Below are positions 1 to 8,787 of a stretch of DNA of 64,000 nucleotides, in pieces. The notes under the pieces were generated by a model. It saw only the letters and a program-made list of their open reading frames with translations, was not told the origin of the DNA and did not search any database. Position 1 is the first letter of the stretch. The number at the start of each line of letters is the position of its first letter. The stretch is from Microbacterium sp. AK031 (GTDB lineage: Bacteria > Actinomycetota > Actinomycetes > Actinomycetales > Microbacteriaceae), in assembly GCF_024807145.1 (NCBI RefSeq), contig NZ_JANUCA010000001.1, forward strand, positions 434,001 to 498,000, read 5' to 3'. The translations under genes were made by a program, and so were the position numbers.

Positions 1-255
1 GCTGACCGCCGGGTTGAAGTGTCCGCCGGAGATCGGACCGAAGGCATAGACGCCGACGACGACGGTGAGTCCGAACGCGAATGCGACGGCCACGTACACG
101 GCAGAGCCTGATCCCGGGTCGGTGAAGTGGTTGGAGGCGAACAGCGCGGTGCCGACGCCACCGAACACCAGCAGGAAGGTGCCGAGGGCCTCGGCGGTGA
201 GTTTGGAGCCGACCGACGGTGTCGGAGGCGCAGCTTCGGCGAGTGATTCACTCAT
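1..255 (-). CDS. aqpZ: Aquaporin (MIP family), N-terminal part, cut by window edge
   Basis: This is a water or small-solute channel of the inner membrane, seen only for its first 85 codons; the rest lies beyond base 1. The translation starts [11 protein letters not shown], runs into a first hydrophobic helix with the MIP-like segment [19 protein letters not shown], and reaches [10 protein letters not shown] at the edge. That contains the first NPA box, which with its preceding GGH is diagnostic of aquaporins. The ATG at 255 follows GAGAGGGAATCCC on the minus strand, a reasonable ribosome site. The N-terminus resembles AqpZ more than GlpF, but selectivity cannot be read from this half. It is transcribed away from window start and is separated from katA by a hairpin. 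Confidence 0.88.
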   Translation of the reverse strand, partial: MSESLAEAAPPTPSVGSKLTAEALGTFLLVFGGVGTALFASNHFTDPGSGSAVYVAVAFAFGLTVVVGVYAFGPISGGHFNPAVS

Positions 256-389
256 GGGATTCCCTCTCATCAGTTCGAGTCAGAGACGACCGAATTCACG
301 GAACATTCTCCACGCTCCGCCGTCCGGGGCGGCGGAGGCGCGCCGACGGGCACTCAGCGTTCTCCCAGCAATCTGGCGGCACAGACGAC

Positions 390-423
390 GGAGGGGCCGG
401 ATGCAGAAGCATCCGACCCCTCC
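390..423 (-). terminator. Hairpin terminator after katA
   Basis: Two 15-base arms (390-404 and 409-423) pair around the loop AGAA with a single G-U or C-A position. The hairpin lies 12 bases past the katA stop. No T-tract follows, which is common for actinobacterial terminators. Confidence 0.7.
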
Positions 424-435
424 GGTATCGAGCGA

Positions 436-1932
436 CTACGCGCCGACGCCCACCGGCTCGGGCTCGCCGATCGGAAGACCGGCCAGCTCGCGAACCTTGT
501 CAGCGAGCGCCTGGTCGACCTGACCCCAGTACCAGAAGAAGCGCTCCTGGATGGCGGGGACTGTCAGACCGTTGTACTGGCCGACGAGAGTCTCGATGAA
601 GCGCGCACGCTCTTCGTCGGTGAACACGTCGTTGAACAACGTGCGCGCCTGGCCGAAGTCGTCGTCCTCGGAGTGCAGGGTCGCCGCGCTGCGCAGAAGT
701 GTGCCATCGTCCTCCCAGCTGGCCTCCACGCCACGTGCCGGGTCGGCCTCAGGGCCACCGGCTGCACCGTAGGAGTTCGGCGTGTACACGCGGTGCTCTG
801 CGGTGTTGAAGTGGTACTGCATGTTGCCTTCGTGCATGTAGTTGCTCACTGTTGCGGCATGCGGCTGGTTGACCGGCAGCTGGTTGTAGTTGGTGCCGAT
901 GCGGTAGCGCTGTGCATCCGGGTACGAGAACACGCGGGCCATCAGCATCTTGTCGGGCGAGATGCCGGTGCCTGGTACCTGGTTGCCCGGCGAGAAAGCG
1001 GCCTGCTCGATCTCGGCGAAGAAGTTCTGCGGGTTGCGGTTCAGTGTGAAGGTGCCGACCTTGATACGCGGGTAGTCCTTCTTCGACCACGTCTTGGTGA
1101 GATCGAACGGGTTGAACCGGTAGGTCTTGGCCTCTTCGTACGGCATGACCTGGACGTACACGTCCCACGACGGGTTCTCGCCGCGCTCGATGGCCTCGTA
1201 CAGGTCGCGACGGTAGTAGTCGGCGTCCTGGCCGGCGAGACGCTCGGCCTCATCGGCGAACATCGGTTCGACGCCCTGCTTCGAAATGAAGTGGTACTGC
1301 ACCCAGAAGCGCTCACCCGCCTCGTTGATCCACTGGTACGTGTGCGAGCCGTAGCCGTTCATGTGCCGCCATGAGCGCGGAAGGCCGCGGTCGCCCATGA
1401 GGTAGGTGACCTGGTGTGCGGACTCTGGCGAGAGCGTCCAGAAGTCCCACTGCATGTCGGCGTCGCGCAGGCCGGAACCGGTGAGGCGCTTCTGCGAGTG
1501 GATGAAATCGGGGAACTTCATGCCGTCGCGCAGGAAGAACGTCGGGGTGTTGTTGCCGACGATGTCGAGGTTGCCCTCGGTCGTGTAGAAGCGCAGCGAG
1601 AAGCCACGGACGTCACGCCAGGTGTCCGGGGAGCCCTGCTCGCCGGCGACGGACGAGAAGCGGATCAGAGTCTCGCTCTTCGCACCCTTCTGGAAGACGG
1701 CTGCACGGGTGTACTGCGACACATCTTCGGTGATGATGAGCTCGCCGAACGCACCGCCGCCCTTGGCGTGCGGGTTGCGCTCCGGCACGCGCTCACGGTT
1801 GAACGAGGCGAGCTTCTCGACCAGGTAACGGTCGTGCAGCGCGGTGGTGCCGTCAGCGCCGTTCGTCAGCGAATGGGCATCGCTGGCGACCGGAGTGCCG
1901 GTCTGAGTTGTGGTGAAAGTCTTGTCAGTCAT
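436..1932 (-). CDS. katA: Monofunctional haem catalase
   Basis: This cytoplasmic enzyme dismutates hydrogen peroxide to water and oxygen. The 498-residue length is typical of small-subunit, clade 3 catalases. Visible active-site elements are the distal His55 in the segment [11 protein letters not shown], the distal Asn127 in VGNNTPTFF, and the proximal haem-ligand Tyr337 in [14 protein letters not shown]. The ATG abuts the stop codon of the upstream fur-like gene (TGA directly followed by ATG), and its ribosome site AAAGGAAG lies inside the end of that gene, so translation is probably coupled. Control should come from the shared promoter and operator upstream of fur. A hairpin follows the gene. 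Confidence 0.97.
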   Translation of the reverse strand: MTDKTFTTTQTGTPVASDAHSLTNGADGTTALHDRYLVEKLASFNRERVPERNPHAKGGGAFGELIITEDVSQYTRAAVFQKGAKSETLIRFSSVAGEQGSPDTWRDVRGFSLRFYTTEGNLDIVGNNTPTFFLRDGMKFPDFIHSQKRLTGSGLRDADMQWDFWTLSPESAHQVTYLMGDRGLPRSWRHMNGYGSHTYQWINEAGERFWVQYHFISKQGVEPMFADEAERLAGQDADYYRRDLYEAIERGENPSWDVYVQVMPYEEAKTYRFNPFDLTKTWSKKDYPRIKVGTFTLNRNPQNFFAEIEQAAFSPGNQVPGTGISPDKMLMARVFSYPDAQRYRIGTNYNQLPVNQPHAATVSNYMHEGNMQYHFNTAEHRVYTPNSYGAAGGPEADPARGVEASWEDDGTLLRSAATLHSEDDDFGQARTLFNDVFTDEERARFIETLVGQYNGLTVPAIQERFFWYWGQVDQALADKVRELAGLPIGEPEPVGVGA

Positions 1933-2373
1933 TCACTTCTTCCTTTCGCAATCAGAGCAGATGGCTCGGTAGGTCACAGAGGCTTCGAGGATTCGCATCC
2001 CATGGTCGTGGGACGGATGCAGGCATGGCGCGGCCCCCACAGCACATGCGACGTCTTCGACGCGACCGCATTCGATGCACTGCAGGTGGTGGTGGTTGTC
2101 GCTCTCGTGCTGCACCTCGTACAATGCGCTGCCAGCATCCGGAAGGCTCACGCGACGGACGATCCCCGCACCGGTGAGATCGTTCAGGATGCCGTGGACG
2201 GTGGGCAGCGCGACGCCACTGAGCTCGCCGCGAAGGCGAGAGTAGACGGTCTCAGCCGAGGCGTGCGGACGTGCGCTGAGGGCATCGAGAACGGCGACCC
2301 GCTGGACAGTGACGCGCAACCCGGCGGCCCGCAGTCGCTCGGGCGCGGCGAGTGCAGCGGTCGACGTGTCCAT
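1933..2373 (-). CDS. Fur-family peroxide/metal regulator (FurA/PerR/CatR type)
   Basis: This is a DNA-binding repressor that probably senses peroxide through a bound metal and controls itself and the adjacent catalase. It has 146 residues. An N-terminal winged helix (about residues 15-75) is followed by a dimerisation and metal domain with the His-rich segment HESDNHHHLQ, and two CxxC pairs (Cys99/Cys102 and Cys139/Cys142) that fit the structural zinc site. Direct adjacency to katA, as in mycobacterial furA-katG and Streptomyces catR-catA, supports a peroxide-responsive rather than iron-uptake role. Fur and PerR subtypes cannot be told apart by eye. Confidence 0.93.
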   Translation of the reverse strand: MDTSTAALAAPERLRAAGLRVTVQRVAVLDALSARPHASAETVYSRLRGELSGVALPTVHGILNDLTGAGIVRRVSLPDAGSALYEVQHESDNHHHLQCIECGRVEDVACAVGAAPCLHPSHDHGMRILEASVTYRAICSDCERKK

Positions 2374-2392
2374 CGCCCTATTCTCGCACTTT

Positions 2393-2424
2393 CCTGAATC
2401 ATTCGCAAAAAGAAATCATTCAGG
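2393..2424 (-). promoter_or_regulatory. Candidate operator of the fur-katA operon
   Basis: An interrupted palindrome lies 20-51 bases upstream of the fur start. It begins CCTGAAT and ends ATTCAGG, and the 8-mer AATCATTC occurs twice inside (2397-2404 and 2414-2421), so there is both dyad and direct-repeat symmetry. It is strikingly AT-rich for this genome. The position fits autoregulation; binding by this protein is inferred. Confidence 0.65.
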
Positions 2425-2471
2425 CTTCGTCACTCTCGCTGAATGCGGGTGAGACAGCGCGCGCGGTCGAT

Positions 2472-3779
2472 TCAGAGTCTCCCGGCGGCCTTCAGCTCGA
2501 GATAGCGATCGGCGATCCTCGGAGGCAGAGCCTCCGGATCCGCAGTGATCGCCTCTCCGCCCGCGCGACGGATGGCGTCCGCGACGTTCTCGGCATCACG
2601 CAGGGTGCGCTCCGCTGCTGCAGCCAGATAGATCTCCTCACGAGACCCGCGTCTTCTCGCCAAATCCTCGACGGCGTCGTCGGTGACGGAGCCGACCAGC
2701 ATCGTGGTCGCCCTCGAAGGGACGGGGAACGCACCCAGGAATCCACGCGCCGACTCAGCGGCATCCTGTGCGGTGAGGACGACGATGAGCGAGGGCCGCG
2801 TCGTGAGCGTGCGGATCGCGGCGAACGCGCCGGACCAGTCGGTGTCGACGAGCCGCGCGTGCACTGGCGCCATCGCGTCGATCATGGCAGGAAGGAGCCC
2901 GACGCCGTCGACACCGGTCACGCGGGCACGCACGACGCGGTCGTAGAGCAGCATGTGCACGTGATCTCCCGCCCTGGTCGCAAGGGCCGCGAGCAGCAGT
3001 GCAGCCTCAAGAGACGCGTCGAGCCGCGTGCCGTCGCCGACGCGTGCCGCGGCGGTGCGTCCGGTGTCGATCAGGATCACGACATGACGGTCGCGCTCAG
3101 GGCGCCAGGTGCGCAGCATGGTCGTGCCTGCCCTTGCCGTGGCGCGCCAGTCGATCGAACGCACGTCGTCGCCGCGCACGTACTCGCGCAGAGAATCGAA
3201 CTCGGTGCCCTGCCCTCGCACCTGGATGCTCGTGTTGCCGTCGAGTTCGCGCAGGCGCGCGAGCCGCGACGGCAGGTGCTTGCGGGAGGCGAAAGCAGGG
3301 AGCACCCGAATCGCTCCGCGCACCTCGTGCCGAGCCTGGCGGCCACCGAGCCCCAGCGGACCGCGTGACCGGATGAAAACGAACTCACTGACCAGCTCTC
3401 CGCGTCGACGAGGGAGCAGGGGAACCTCGATCCGGCGTCGTTCACCCGCCGGTATCCTCGCTCGCAGTCGCGCCTGGCTCGCTCCAGCGGTCGGCTGCCA
3501 GGCGTCGCGCAGCAACGCGTCCATGGTCCGCGATCCGTGGTTGTGCACAGCGAAGCTCGTATCGAGCGGTTCGCCCATCCGCGCCCGCGCCGGCACGCGT
3601 CTGGTCACCGTCACAGTGCGCGCGCTGGCAGCGGACGCGACATCGACGACCAGCAGGACGGTGCACAGGAGTATCCATCCGGACAGCACTGCCCACACCG
3701 CAAGCCCCGCCGCGGTGAACGCGACGAGGGGAATGACACCGAGCCCGAGGGCGACGGCGAGTCGGCCGGAGACGAACAC
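2472..3779 (-). CDS. DUF58 (MoxR-associated, vWA-like) membrane protein
   Basis: The function is unknown in detail. DUF58 proteins are near-constant partners of MoxR AAA+ ATPases and are thought to act at the cell envelope. The 435-residue product has two hydrophobic segments within the first 50 residues, a beta-rich middle, then the DUF58 core. That core contains VRGQGTEFDSLREYVRGDD and SIDWRATARAG, followed by a vWA-like strand VVILIDTGRTAA with an incomplete metal site. The GTG start at 3779 is one base after the stop of moxR. It is the last gene of the five-gene operon, and the fur promoter region lies beyond its stop. Confidence 0.9.
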   Translation of the reverse strand: MFVSGRLAVALGLGVIPLVAFTAAGLAVWAVLSGWILLCTVLLVVDVASAASARTVTVTRRVPARARMGEPLDTSFAVHNHGSRTMDALLRDAWQPTAGASQARLRARIPAGERRRIEVPLLPRRRGELVSEFVFIRSRGPLGLGGRQARHEVRGAIRVLPAFASRKHLPSRLARLRELDGNTSIQVRGQGTEFDSLREYVRGDDVRSIDWRATARAGTTMLRTWRPERDRHVVILIDTGRTAAARVGDGTRLDASLEAALLLAALATRAGDHVHMLLYDRVVRARVTGVDGVGLLPAMIDAMAPVHARLVDTDWSGAFAAIRTLTTRPSLIVVLTAQDAAESARGFLGAFPVPSRATTMLVGSVTDDAVEDLARRRGSREEIYLAAAAERTLRDAENVADAIRRAGGEAITADPEALPPRIADRYLELKAAGRL

Positions 3780-3780
3780 C

Positions 3781-4767
3781 TTAGATCGGCACCCGCGTCT
3801 GCTGGATCACGCTGGCGAGCACGGCATCCGCCGATACACCCTCCATCTCTGCATCCGGCCGCAGCTGCAGACGGTGCCGCCAGACCGGCACGAGCATGGT
3901 CTGCACATGGTCAGGTGTCACGGCGGTCGATCCGTTCAGCCACGCCCAGGCCTTCGCCGCCGCCAGAAGACCCGTCGAAGCGCGTGGACTCGCGCCCAGC
4001 TGAACGGAGGGGGACTGACGAGTCGCGCGGGCCAGATCCACGACGTAGCCGAGCACCTCGTCGGTCACCTCGACTCTGGATGCCGCGTCCTGCGCCGCAC
4101 GGATCTCGTCGGCCGTGACGGCTGCTTCGACGCCGGTGAGCTCTCGGGGCGAGAAGCCCCCCGCGTGCAGTCGCAGCACCGTCACCTCGGCATCGCGTTC
4201 GGGCATTCCGACCACGAGCTTCATGAGGAATCGGTCCAGCTGGGCCTCCGGCAGCGAGTAGGTGCCCTCGTGCTCGATCGGGTTCTGCGTCGCAGCGACG
4301 AGGAACGGATCGGGCAGGTCGCGGCTGGTTCCATCGGCAGAGATCTGCCGCTCCTCCATCGCCTCGAGCAGTGCCGCCTGCGTCTTCGGAGGGGTGCGGT
4401 TGATCTCGTCGGCAAGCAGGACGTTCGTGAAGACGGGGCCCTGGCGGAACTCGAACTCTCCGGTGCGTGCGTCGTAGACGAGGGAGCCGGTCACATCACC
4501 TGGCATCAGGTCGGGGGTGAACTGCACGCGTTTGGTGTCGAGACCGAGCGCCCGGGCGAACGAGCGGACGACCAACGTCTTCGCGACGCCTGGCACGCCT
4601 TCCAACAGCACATGCCCCCGTGAGAGCAGGCAGACCAGCAGTCCGGTGACGGTGCCGGCCTGACCGATGACGGCCTTGTCGACCTCGGCGCGCACACGGT
4701 GCATCGCTGCACGCAGCTGCGCCTCATCGGTTGTGGCCGCAGCGAGGGAGGGGGAGGTGTCGGTCAC
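3781..4767 (-). CDS. MoxR-family AAA+ ATPase
   Basis: This is a chaperone-like AAA+ ATPase expected to act with the DUF58 partner encoded next door. It is 328 residues from the GTG at 4767. Walker A is GVPGVAKT (residues 57-64), Walker B is VLLADEINR (Asp120/Glu121), followed by the MoxR signature TPPKTQAALLEAMEE and sensor segment ATQNP. The start is chosen because GGAAAGGAACACACC lies just upstream and because it gives a GTGA overlap with the preceding DUF4350 gene. The open frame continues much further upstream, but only as a shadow of DUF4350. Confidence 0.95.
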   Translation of the reverse strand: MTDTSPSLAAATTDEAQLRAAMHRVRAEVDKAVIGQAGTVTGLLVCLLSRGHVLLEGVPGVAKTLVVRSFARALGLDTKRVQFTPDLMPGDVTGSLVYDARTGEFEFRQGPVFTNVLLADEINRTPPKTQAALLEAMEERQISADGTSRDLPDPFLVAATQNPIEHEGTYSLPEAQLDRFLMKLVVGMPERDAEVTVLRLHAGGFSPRELTGVEAAVTADEIRAAQDAASRVEVTDEVLGYVVDLARATRQSPSVQLGASPRASTGLLAAAKAWAWLNGSTAVTPDHVQTMLVPVWRHRLQLRPDAEMEGVSADAVLASVIQQTRVPI

Positions 4768-5972
4768 GGTGTGTTCCTTTCCACGTGCACAGCGGCATCG
4801 ACCGCTGCTTCGAGTTCGGCGAGACGCCGTGCGGAGTCGATCAGTTCGGAATCGTTCGCGGGCAGTGCGCCGGCGAGCAGCTGGTGGAGCGAGCCGCGCG
4901 GGATGCGCAGTCGATCGCTGGCGGCGTCGGCGATCTCGCTCGGCGTCGACCGCGTCGTGAGACCGAGTCGCGCGGCGAGGCGGCGCAGCGATCCGTCGCG
5001 CAGCGCTTCTGCGGCGTGGGCGGCGTCGGCGGCATTCGCTGTGAGCCTGGCACGCCCGTGCATCGTCTCGGACGCTCTGACGGTCACCGGCAGCGTCTCG
5101 GCGACCAGAGGTCCGAAGCGCCGGCCTCGTGAGATGCCGGCGACGACTCCTGCGAGCAGCAGGAGGAGGATGGCCGGAGTCACCCACGGCGGCGTGAGCG
5201 TGGCGAGGGTGTCGGTGCTCTGCGCCTCGATGTCGCTGTCTTCGAATGAGGGCACGTACCAGACGACGTGATCGCCCTGGCCGAGCAGAGCGAGCCCGAG
5301 TGCGGCGTTGCCGTTCTCGGCGAGGTGCTCGTTGCTGAACAGCGCACTGCCCTGGATGAGTGCGACACGACGGTCTCCACTGTCATCGACGAGCAGCCCG
5401 TCGGCGCCGTCGGCGTCGGTGTAACAGCCTGTGACGCCGGCAGCGGGAGTGAAGAATCGGTCAGGACGCACAGTGCCGACGTTGGCGAGCTCGGGCAGGT
5501 CGCACTGCGCGCTCATATCTGCGTCGAACGCGGCTGGCGCGTTCTCGCCGAGTTCGAGGATGCGAAGCAATCGGCTCGCACTGGAGAGGATGACCGTGCG
5601 ATCGGCAGGAGCGACGAGGTCTTCGACCGCCTGATCGGACAGCGCGAACGGGTCGGCCATCACGAGCGTGCTGTCGGCATCGAGCGCGGCCGTGGCCTCC
5701 GCACGAGTGCGAGCGATGGTGATCTCGATGCCCTGATCGCGCAGGAGCTCGGCGAGCGCCAGTGCCCCCGAATCGTCTGCGCTCTCCGGATCGAGCGCGC
5801 CGCGCGCGCCGGGTGCGCTGGTGGTGATGCTGCCGACGAAGAGCGCGAAGACGATCACCAGGGCGGCGATGGCCACCCACCAGAGTGCAGAGCGCAGGCG
5901 TCCCCGCTCTCGCACGGCAGTGATTGGCGCGAGGTCCGGTGCCGAGGCATCCGATGCTGCAGTCAGAGTCAT
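4764..5972 (-). CDS. DUF4350 domain membrane protein
   Basis: A 402-residue protein with one N-terminal membrane helix (about 29-50), a large outside domain and a second helix near 260-277 before a charged Ala-rich cytoplasmic tail. The outside part begins with GALDPESADDSGALALAELL and resembles the DUF4350 (ThuA/GATase-like) domain that is regularly encoded with MoxR and DUF58. It overlaps the DUF4129 gene upstream (stop 5969-5971, start 5972) and moxR downstream by four bases each, so translation is probably coupled. The biochemical role is unknown. Confidence 0.85.
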   Translation of the reverse strand: MTLTAASDASAPDLAPITAVRERGRLRSALWWVAIAALVIVFALFVGSITTSAPGARGALDPESADDSGALALAELLRDQGIEITIARTRAEATAALDADSTLVMADPFALSDQAVEDLVAPADRTVILSSASRLLRILELGENAPAAFDADMSAQCDLPELANVGTVRPDRFFTPAAGVTGCYTDADGADGLLVDDSGDRRVALIQGSALFSNEHLAENGNAALGLALLGQGDHVVWYVPSFEDSDIEAQSTDTLATLTPPWVTPAILLLLLAGVVAGISRGRRFGPLVAETLPVTVRASETMHGRARLTANAADAAHAAEALRDGSLRRLAARLGLTTRSTPSEIADAASDRLRIPRGSLHQLLAGALPANDSELIDSARRLAELEAAVDAAVHVERNTP

Positions 5973-6634
5973 ACCGGCACCACCTCGGCCGTCGCGCGGT
6001 CGTGAACGTCCGGATGCAGGGATGCCAGGCGATCGTCGAGGTCTGCGAGTGCGCGGTAGCTCTGCTCGGATGCCGGGTGGCGGAGGTAGCGCACATCGTC
6101 GAAGGCTCCGGCGGCACCGGTCAGCAGGGCGCGCTGCGCACCGAAGACGAGTGCGGCTTCGCGTGCGATCGCCTGCGCCGTCGCGCCGGGAGCGGGATCG
6201 ATGATGTCGCGCTCGAGCAGCGCCCGAGCGAGCGCTCGGAAGCGCAGCACTGTCGCGGAGTCCCAGTCCCCGTCGCGAGCACTGCGAACGGCATCCGCCC
6301 GGAGCTGCGCCGCCGTGCGGTGGTCACGCTCGCCGAGCAGATCGCTCTCGCGCCGCCTGACCCTCCGTGACCCGCGCGGTCGACCCCAGAGGATCAGCAC
6401 GGTGATGAGTGCTGCCACGATGACGACGGTGACGATGATGAGTGCGACGTTTCCGACCTGCTGGCCCGTGTCGGGCGAGAACAGGCTGCCGATGAACTCC
6501 GCTACATCCTCGGCGAGATAGTCGAACCAGGTCGGCTTGGCGTCGGCGTAGCGCGGATCCTGCAGCTCCTGTTCGGCCCAACGCCGCGCGTCGTCACCAT
6601 CGGGCGCGTGAGGATCGATGTCGAGCCGGATCAT
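5969..6634 (-). CDS. DUF4129 domain membrane protein
   Basis: A 221-residue single-span protein. A short N-terminal region contains WAEQELQDPRYADAKP, followed by a membrane helix at 62-84, an Arg-rich stop-transfer segment, and a helical cytoplasmic DUF4129 domain with LRFRALARALLERDII. DUF4129 domains accompany MoxR-DUF58 genes and are often fused to transglutaminase-like proteins. The ATG at 6634 gives an ATGA overlap with the upstream gene. The open frame extends past it only as a shadow. Function is unknown beyond the operon link. Confidence 0.85.
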   Translation of the reverse strand: MIRLDIDPHAPDGDDARRWAEQELQDPRYADAKPTWFDYLAEDVAEFIGSLFSPDTGQQVGNVALIIVTVVIVAALITVLILWGRPRGSRRVRRRESDLLGERDHRTAAQLRADAVRSARDGDWDSATVLRFRALARALLERDIIDPAPGATAQAIAREAALVFGAQRALLTGAAGAFDDVRYLRHPASEQSYRALADLDDRLASLHPDVHDRATAEVVPV

Positions 6635-7923
6635 GCCCTGCCTGATCCGGGCGGGGCCCACGGGCTCTCGCCCTCCGGCGGGATCGGCTGTGCTGACACC
6701 CGGGGATTCTGCTGTGGCCGGGGTGCCGCGGGCGGCGGTGGCGCGAGATACGGCGCCTGCTGCGCCGGAGGCGGATACTGGCCCCAGCCGACCGGCGCTG
6801 CCGCATACGCGGGCGCAGGTTTCGGCGGTGGTGTGCTGCTGACAGCGCGAGCGGGATCCACCGCGAACGGGTCGCCGAGTTCGTCTTCGCCCGCGCCGAG
6901 ATCGCGTCGCTCCAGATAGCTGATGAGGCTGTGATCGAGGCCTTCGTATCGCATCCGGCAGTCGAGGTAGATGAAGACACCTGCTGCGCATTGCACGACG
7001 ACGGTGACCGCCTGCAGCGCGTAGATCAGCAGCTGCGGAGCGAGTGCGGTGATGAGGTAGAGCGCGATCCCCGAGGTGTCGTTGGGGCCGGTCGGCGCGA
7101 TCACGGTTCCGAACAGGGAACCCAGCAGCGAGAGCGGCATGCTCACCACGCTCACGGCAGCGCCCATGATCAGGTTGACGAGGAAGATGACGCCGAACGC
7201 GACCCAGAACCGGCCACGGGTCAGCCGCCACGAGCGCACGAGCGCGGCACGGATGCCTGAGTGCTCCAGCACCAGGATCGACGGCACGAGCAGCAGCTTG
7301 GTGGCCAACCAGACCCAGAGCGGGATCATGCCGAGCACCAGCAGGATGCCGATCACGACCGTGAGGCCGACGCCCTCTGCGGATCCGCCGACGCCCGCCA
7401 TCACGCCGAGCGCGATGATGCCGCCGATCACGGCCATGAGTACGAGCGCGGCCAGAGCCTGCATGACGCTCCAGCCCACGAGCCGCCAGAAAGCCGGACG
7501 CATCAGACGCCAGAGCCTGCCGAGGGCAGGCTTCTCACCCAGGGCGGCGTGACCGACGTTCGCGGCCACGACGCCCTGCATGATCGCCGTGAACGAGAGA
7601 CTCACGAAGCCCATCGCGAGCACGACCAGCGCGTTGATCGCGATGGCGCCCCACATGACGGGGAAGAAATCGGGTGAGCTGGGGGAGAGGGATTCCAGGC
7701 GCAGGAACGTCGCGAAGACGACGGCGCCGACGACCAGCGCCGTGATGACCGCCACGACGAGCTGGATGACGATCGCGAAACCGAACAGCACCTTCGGGTT
7801 GTGGCGGAGCGTGGCGAAGGGCTTGCCGAGCAGCACGCCGAACGTGAGGGGATGCAGGGGGATGAGCCCGCGCTTGACGGCAGGCGTCCAGCTCTGCGCG
7901 TTCGTCCAACCCTGTGCGCTCAC
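6631..7923 (-). CDS. Multi-pass membrane protein with Pro-rich cytoplasmic tail
   Basis: A 430-residue protein with about six hydrophobic segments between residues 45 and 320, then a hydrophilic tail rich in Pro and Ala (PPPKPAPAYAAAP and similar). It resembles actinobacterial proteins annotated as glycerophosphoryl diester phosphodiesterase membrane-domain proteins, but no phosphodiesterase catalytic domain is present. The GTG at 7923 is preferred to an earlier in-frame ATG because GGAGGGAGC lies directly before it. It is the first gene of the MoxR operon and faces mtrA across a 174-base gap. The tail could be a protein-docking region; that is inference. Confidence 0.8.
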   Translation of the reverse strand: MSAQGWTNAQSWTPAVKRGLIPLHPLTFGVLLGKPFATLRHNPKVLFGFAIVIQLVVAVITALVVGAVVFATFLRLESLSPSSPDFFPVMWGAIAINALVVLAMGFVSLSFTAIMQGVVAANVGHAALGEKPALGRLWRLMRPAFWRLVGWSVMQALAALVLMAVIGGIIALGVMAGVGGSAEGVGLTVVIGILLVLGMIPLWVWLATKLLLVPSILVLEHSGIRAALVRSWRLTRGRFWVAFGVIFLVNLIMGAAVSVVSMPLSLLGSLFGTVIAPTGPNDTSGIALYLITALAPQLLIYALQAVTVVVQCAAGVFIYLDCRMRYEGLDHSLISYLERRDLGAGEDELGDPFAVDPARAVSSTPPPKPAPAYAAAPVGWGQYPPPAQQAPYLAPPPPAAPRPQQNPRVSAQPIPPEGESPWAPPGSGRA

Positions 7924-8097
7924 AGCGCTCCCTCCTCCGGTGCGAAACCATCGTGTCACACCGCGGCCTCCCGACGAAGATGCCGAGGGCGCGCTACCGT
8001 GATCGAAACGTTGTCATGAAGTACGCTGAGAAGGGCTGCGCTCCACCGCGACCCGCGGGCGCCGCGCACATGCTGAGAAAGATGAGGCTGGGATCAG

Positions 8098-8778
8098 ATG
8101 ACCTCACGGATCCTCGTGGTCGACGACGACACCGCGCTCGCCGAGATGATCGGGATCGTGCTGCGCACCGAGGGCTTCGAGCCGGTGTTCTGTGCCGATG
8201 GCGCGAAGGCCGTCGAAGAGTGGCGCGCACAGCGACCCGACCTCGTGCTGCTCGACCTCATGCTGCCAGGAATGGACGGGATCGAGATCTGCACGCAGAT
8301 CCGCGCCGAGTCCGGTATCCCGATCATCATGCTGACCGCGCGCGGCGACACGGCAGACGTGGTGCGCGGACTCGAAGTCGGCGCCGACGACTACATGGTC
8401 AAGCCCTTCAACCCGAAAGAGCTCGTCGCCCGGATCCGCACTCGTCTACGACCGGTGACCGCAGCGACCAGCGAGGTGCTGCGCATCGGCGACCTCGTCG
8501 TCGACGTCGAGGCGCATGAGGTGCGCCGCGGCACGACATCGATCCCGCTGACGCCGCTCGAGTTCCAGCTGCTGGTCGCTCTCGCATCGAAACCGCAGCA
8601 GGTCTTCTCGCGGGAGATGCTGCTCGAACAGGTCTGGGGCTATCACTACAAGGCGGATACCCGCCTGGTGAACGTGCACGTGCAGCGGCTGCGGGCGAAG
8701 GTCGAGCTCGACCCCGATCTGCCGAAGATCGTCATGACGGTCCGTGGCGTCGGCTACCGGGCCGGGAGCGTCGGCTAG
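8098..8778 (+). CDS. mtrA: Response regulator MtrA
   Basis: This is an OmpR/PhoB-type transcription factor that governs cell-wall, division and osmotic-stress genes in actinobacteria. It is 226 residues. The receiver domain (1-120) has the phosphoacceptor Asp53 in LVLLDLMLPG and Lys102 in YMVKPF. The C-terminal winged helix contains LTPLEFQLLVALA and ends in VRGVGYRAG. It is followed nine bases later by the kinase gene mtrB and then lpqB, the conserved order in actinobacteria. The ribosome site before the ATG is weak (GAGGCTGGGATC). Confidence 0.97.
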   Translation: MTSRILVVDDDTALAEMIGIVLRTEGFEPVFCADGAKAVEEWRAQRPDLVLLDLMLPGMDGIEICTQIRAESGIPIIMLTARGDTADVVRGLEVGADDYMVKPFNPKELVARIRTRLRPVTAATSEVLRIGDLVVDVEAHEVRRGTTSIPLTPLEFQLLVALASKPQQVFSREMLLEQVWGYHYKADTRLVNVHVQRLRAKVELDPDLPKIVMTVRGVGYRAGSVG

Positions 8779-8787
8779 GGGACTGCG

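Noticed and set aside
3781..5187. A 468-codon reading of the MoxR gene
   Set aside because: The extra N-terminal part is Arg/Ser/Pro-rich, antiparallel to none but shadowing the DUF4350 frame; the GTG at 4767 has a ribosome site and the correct family length.
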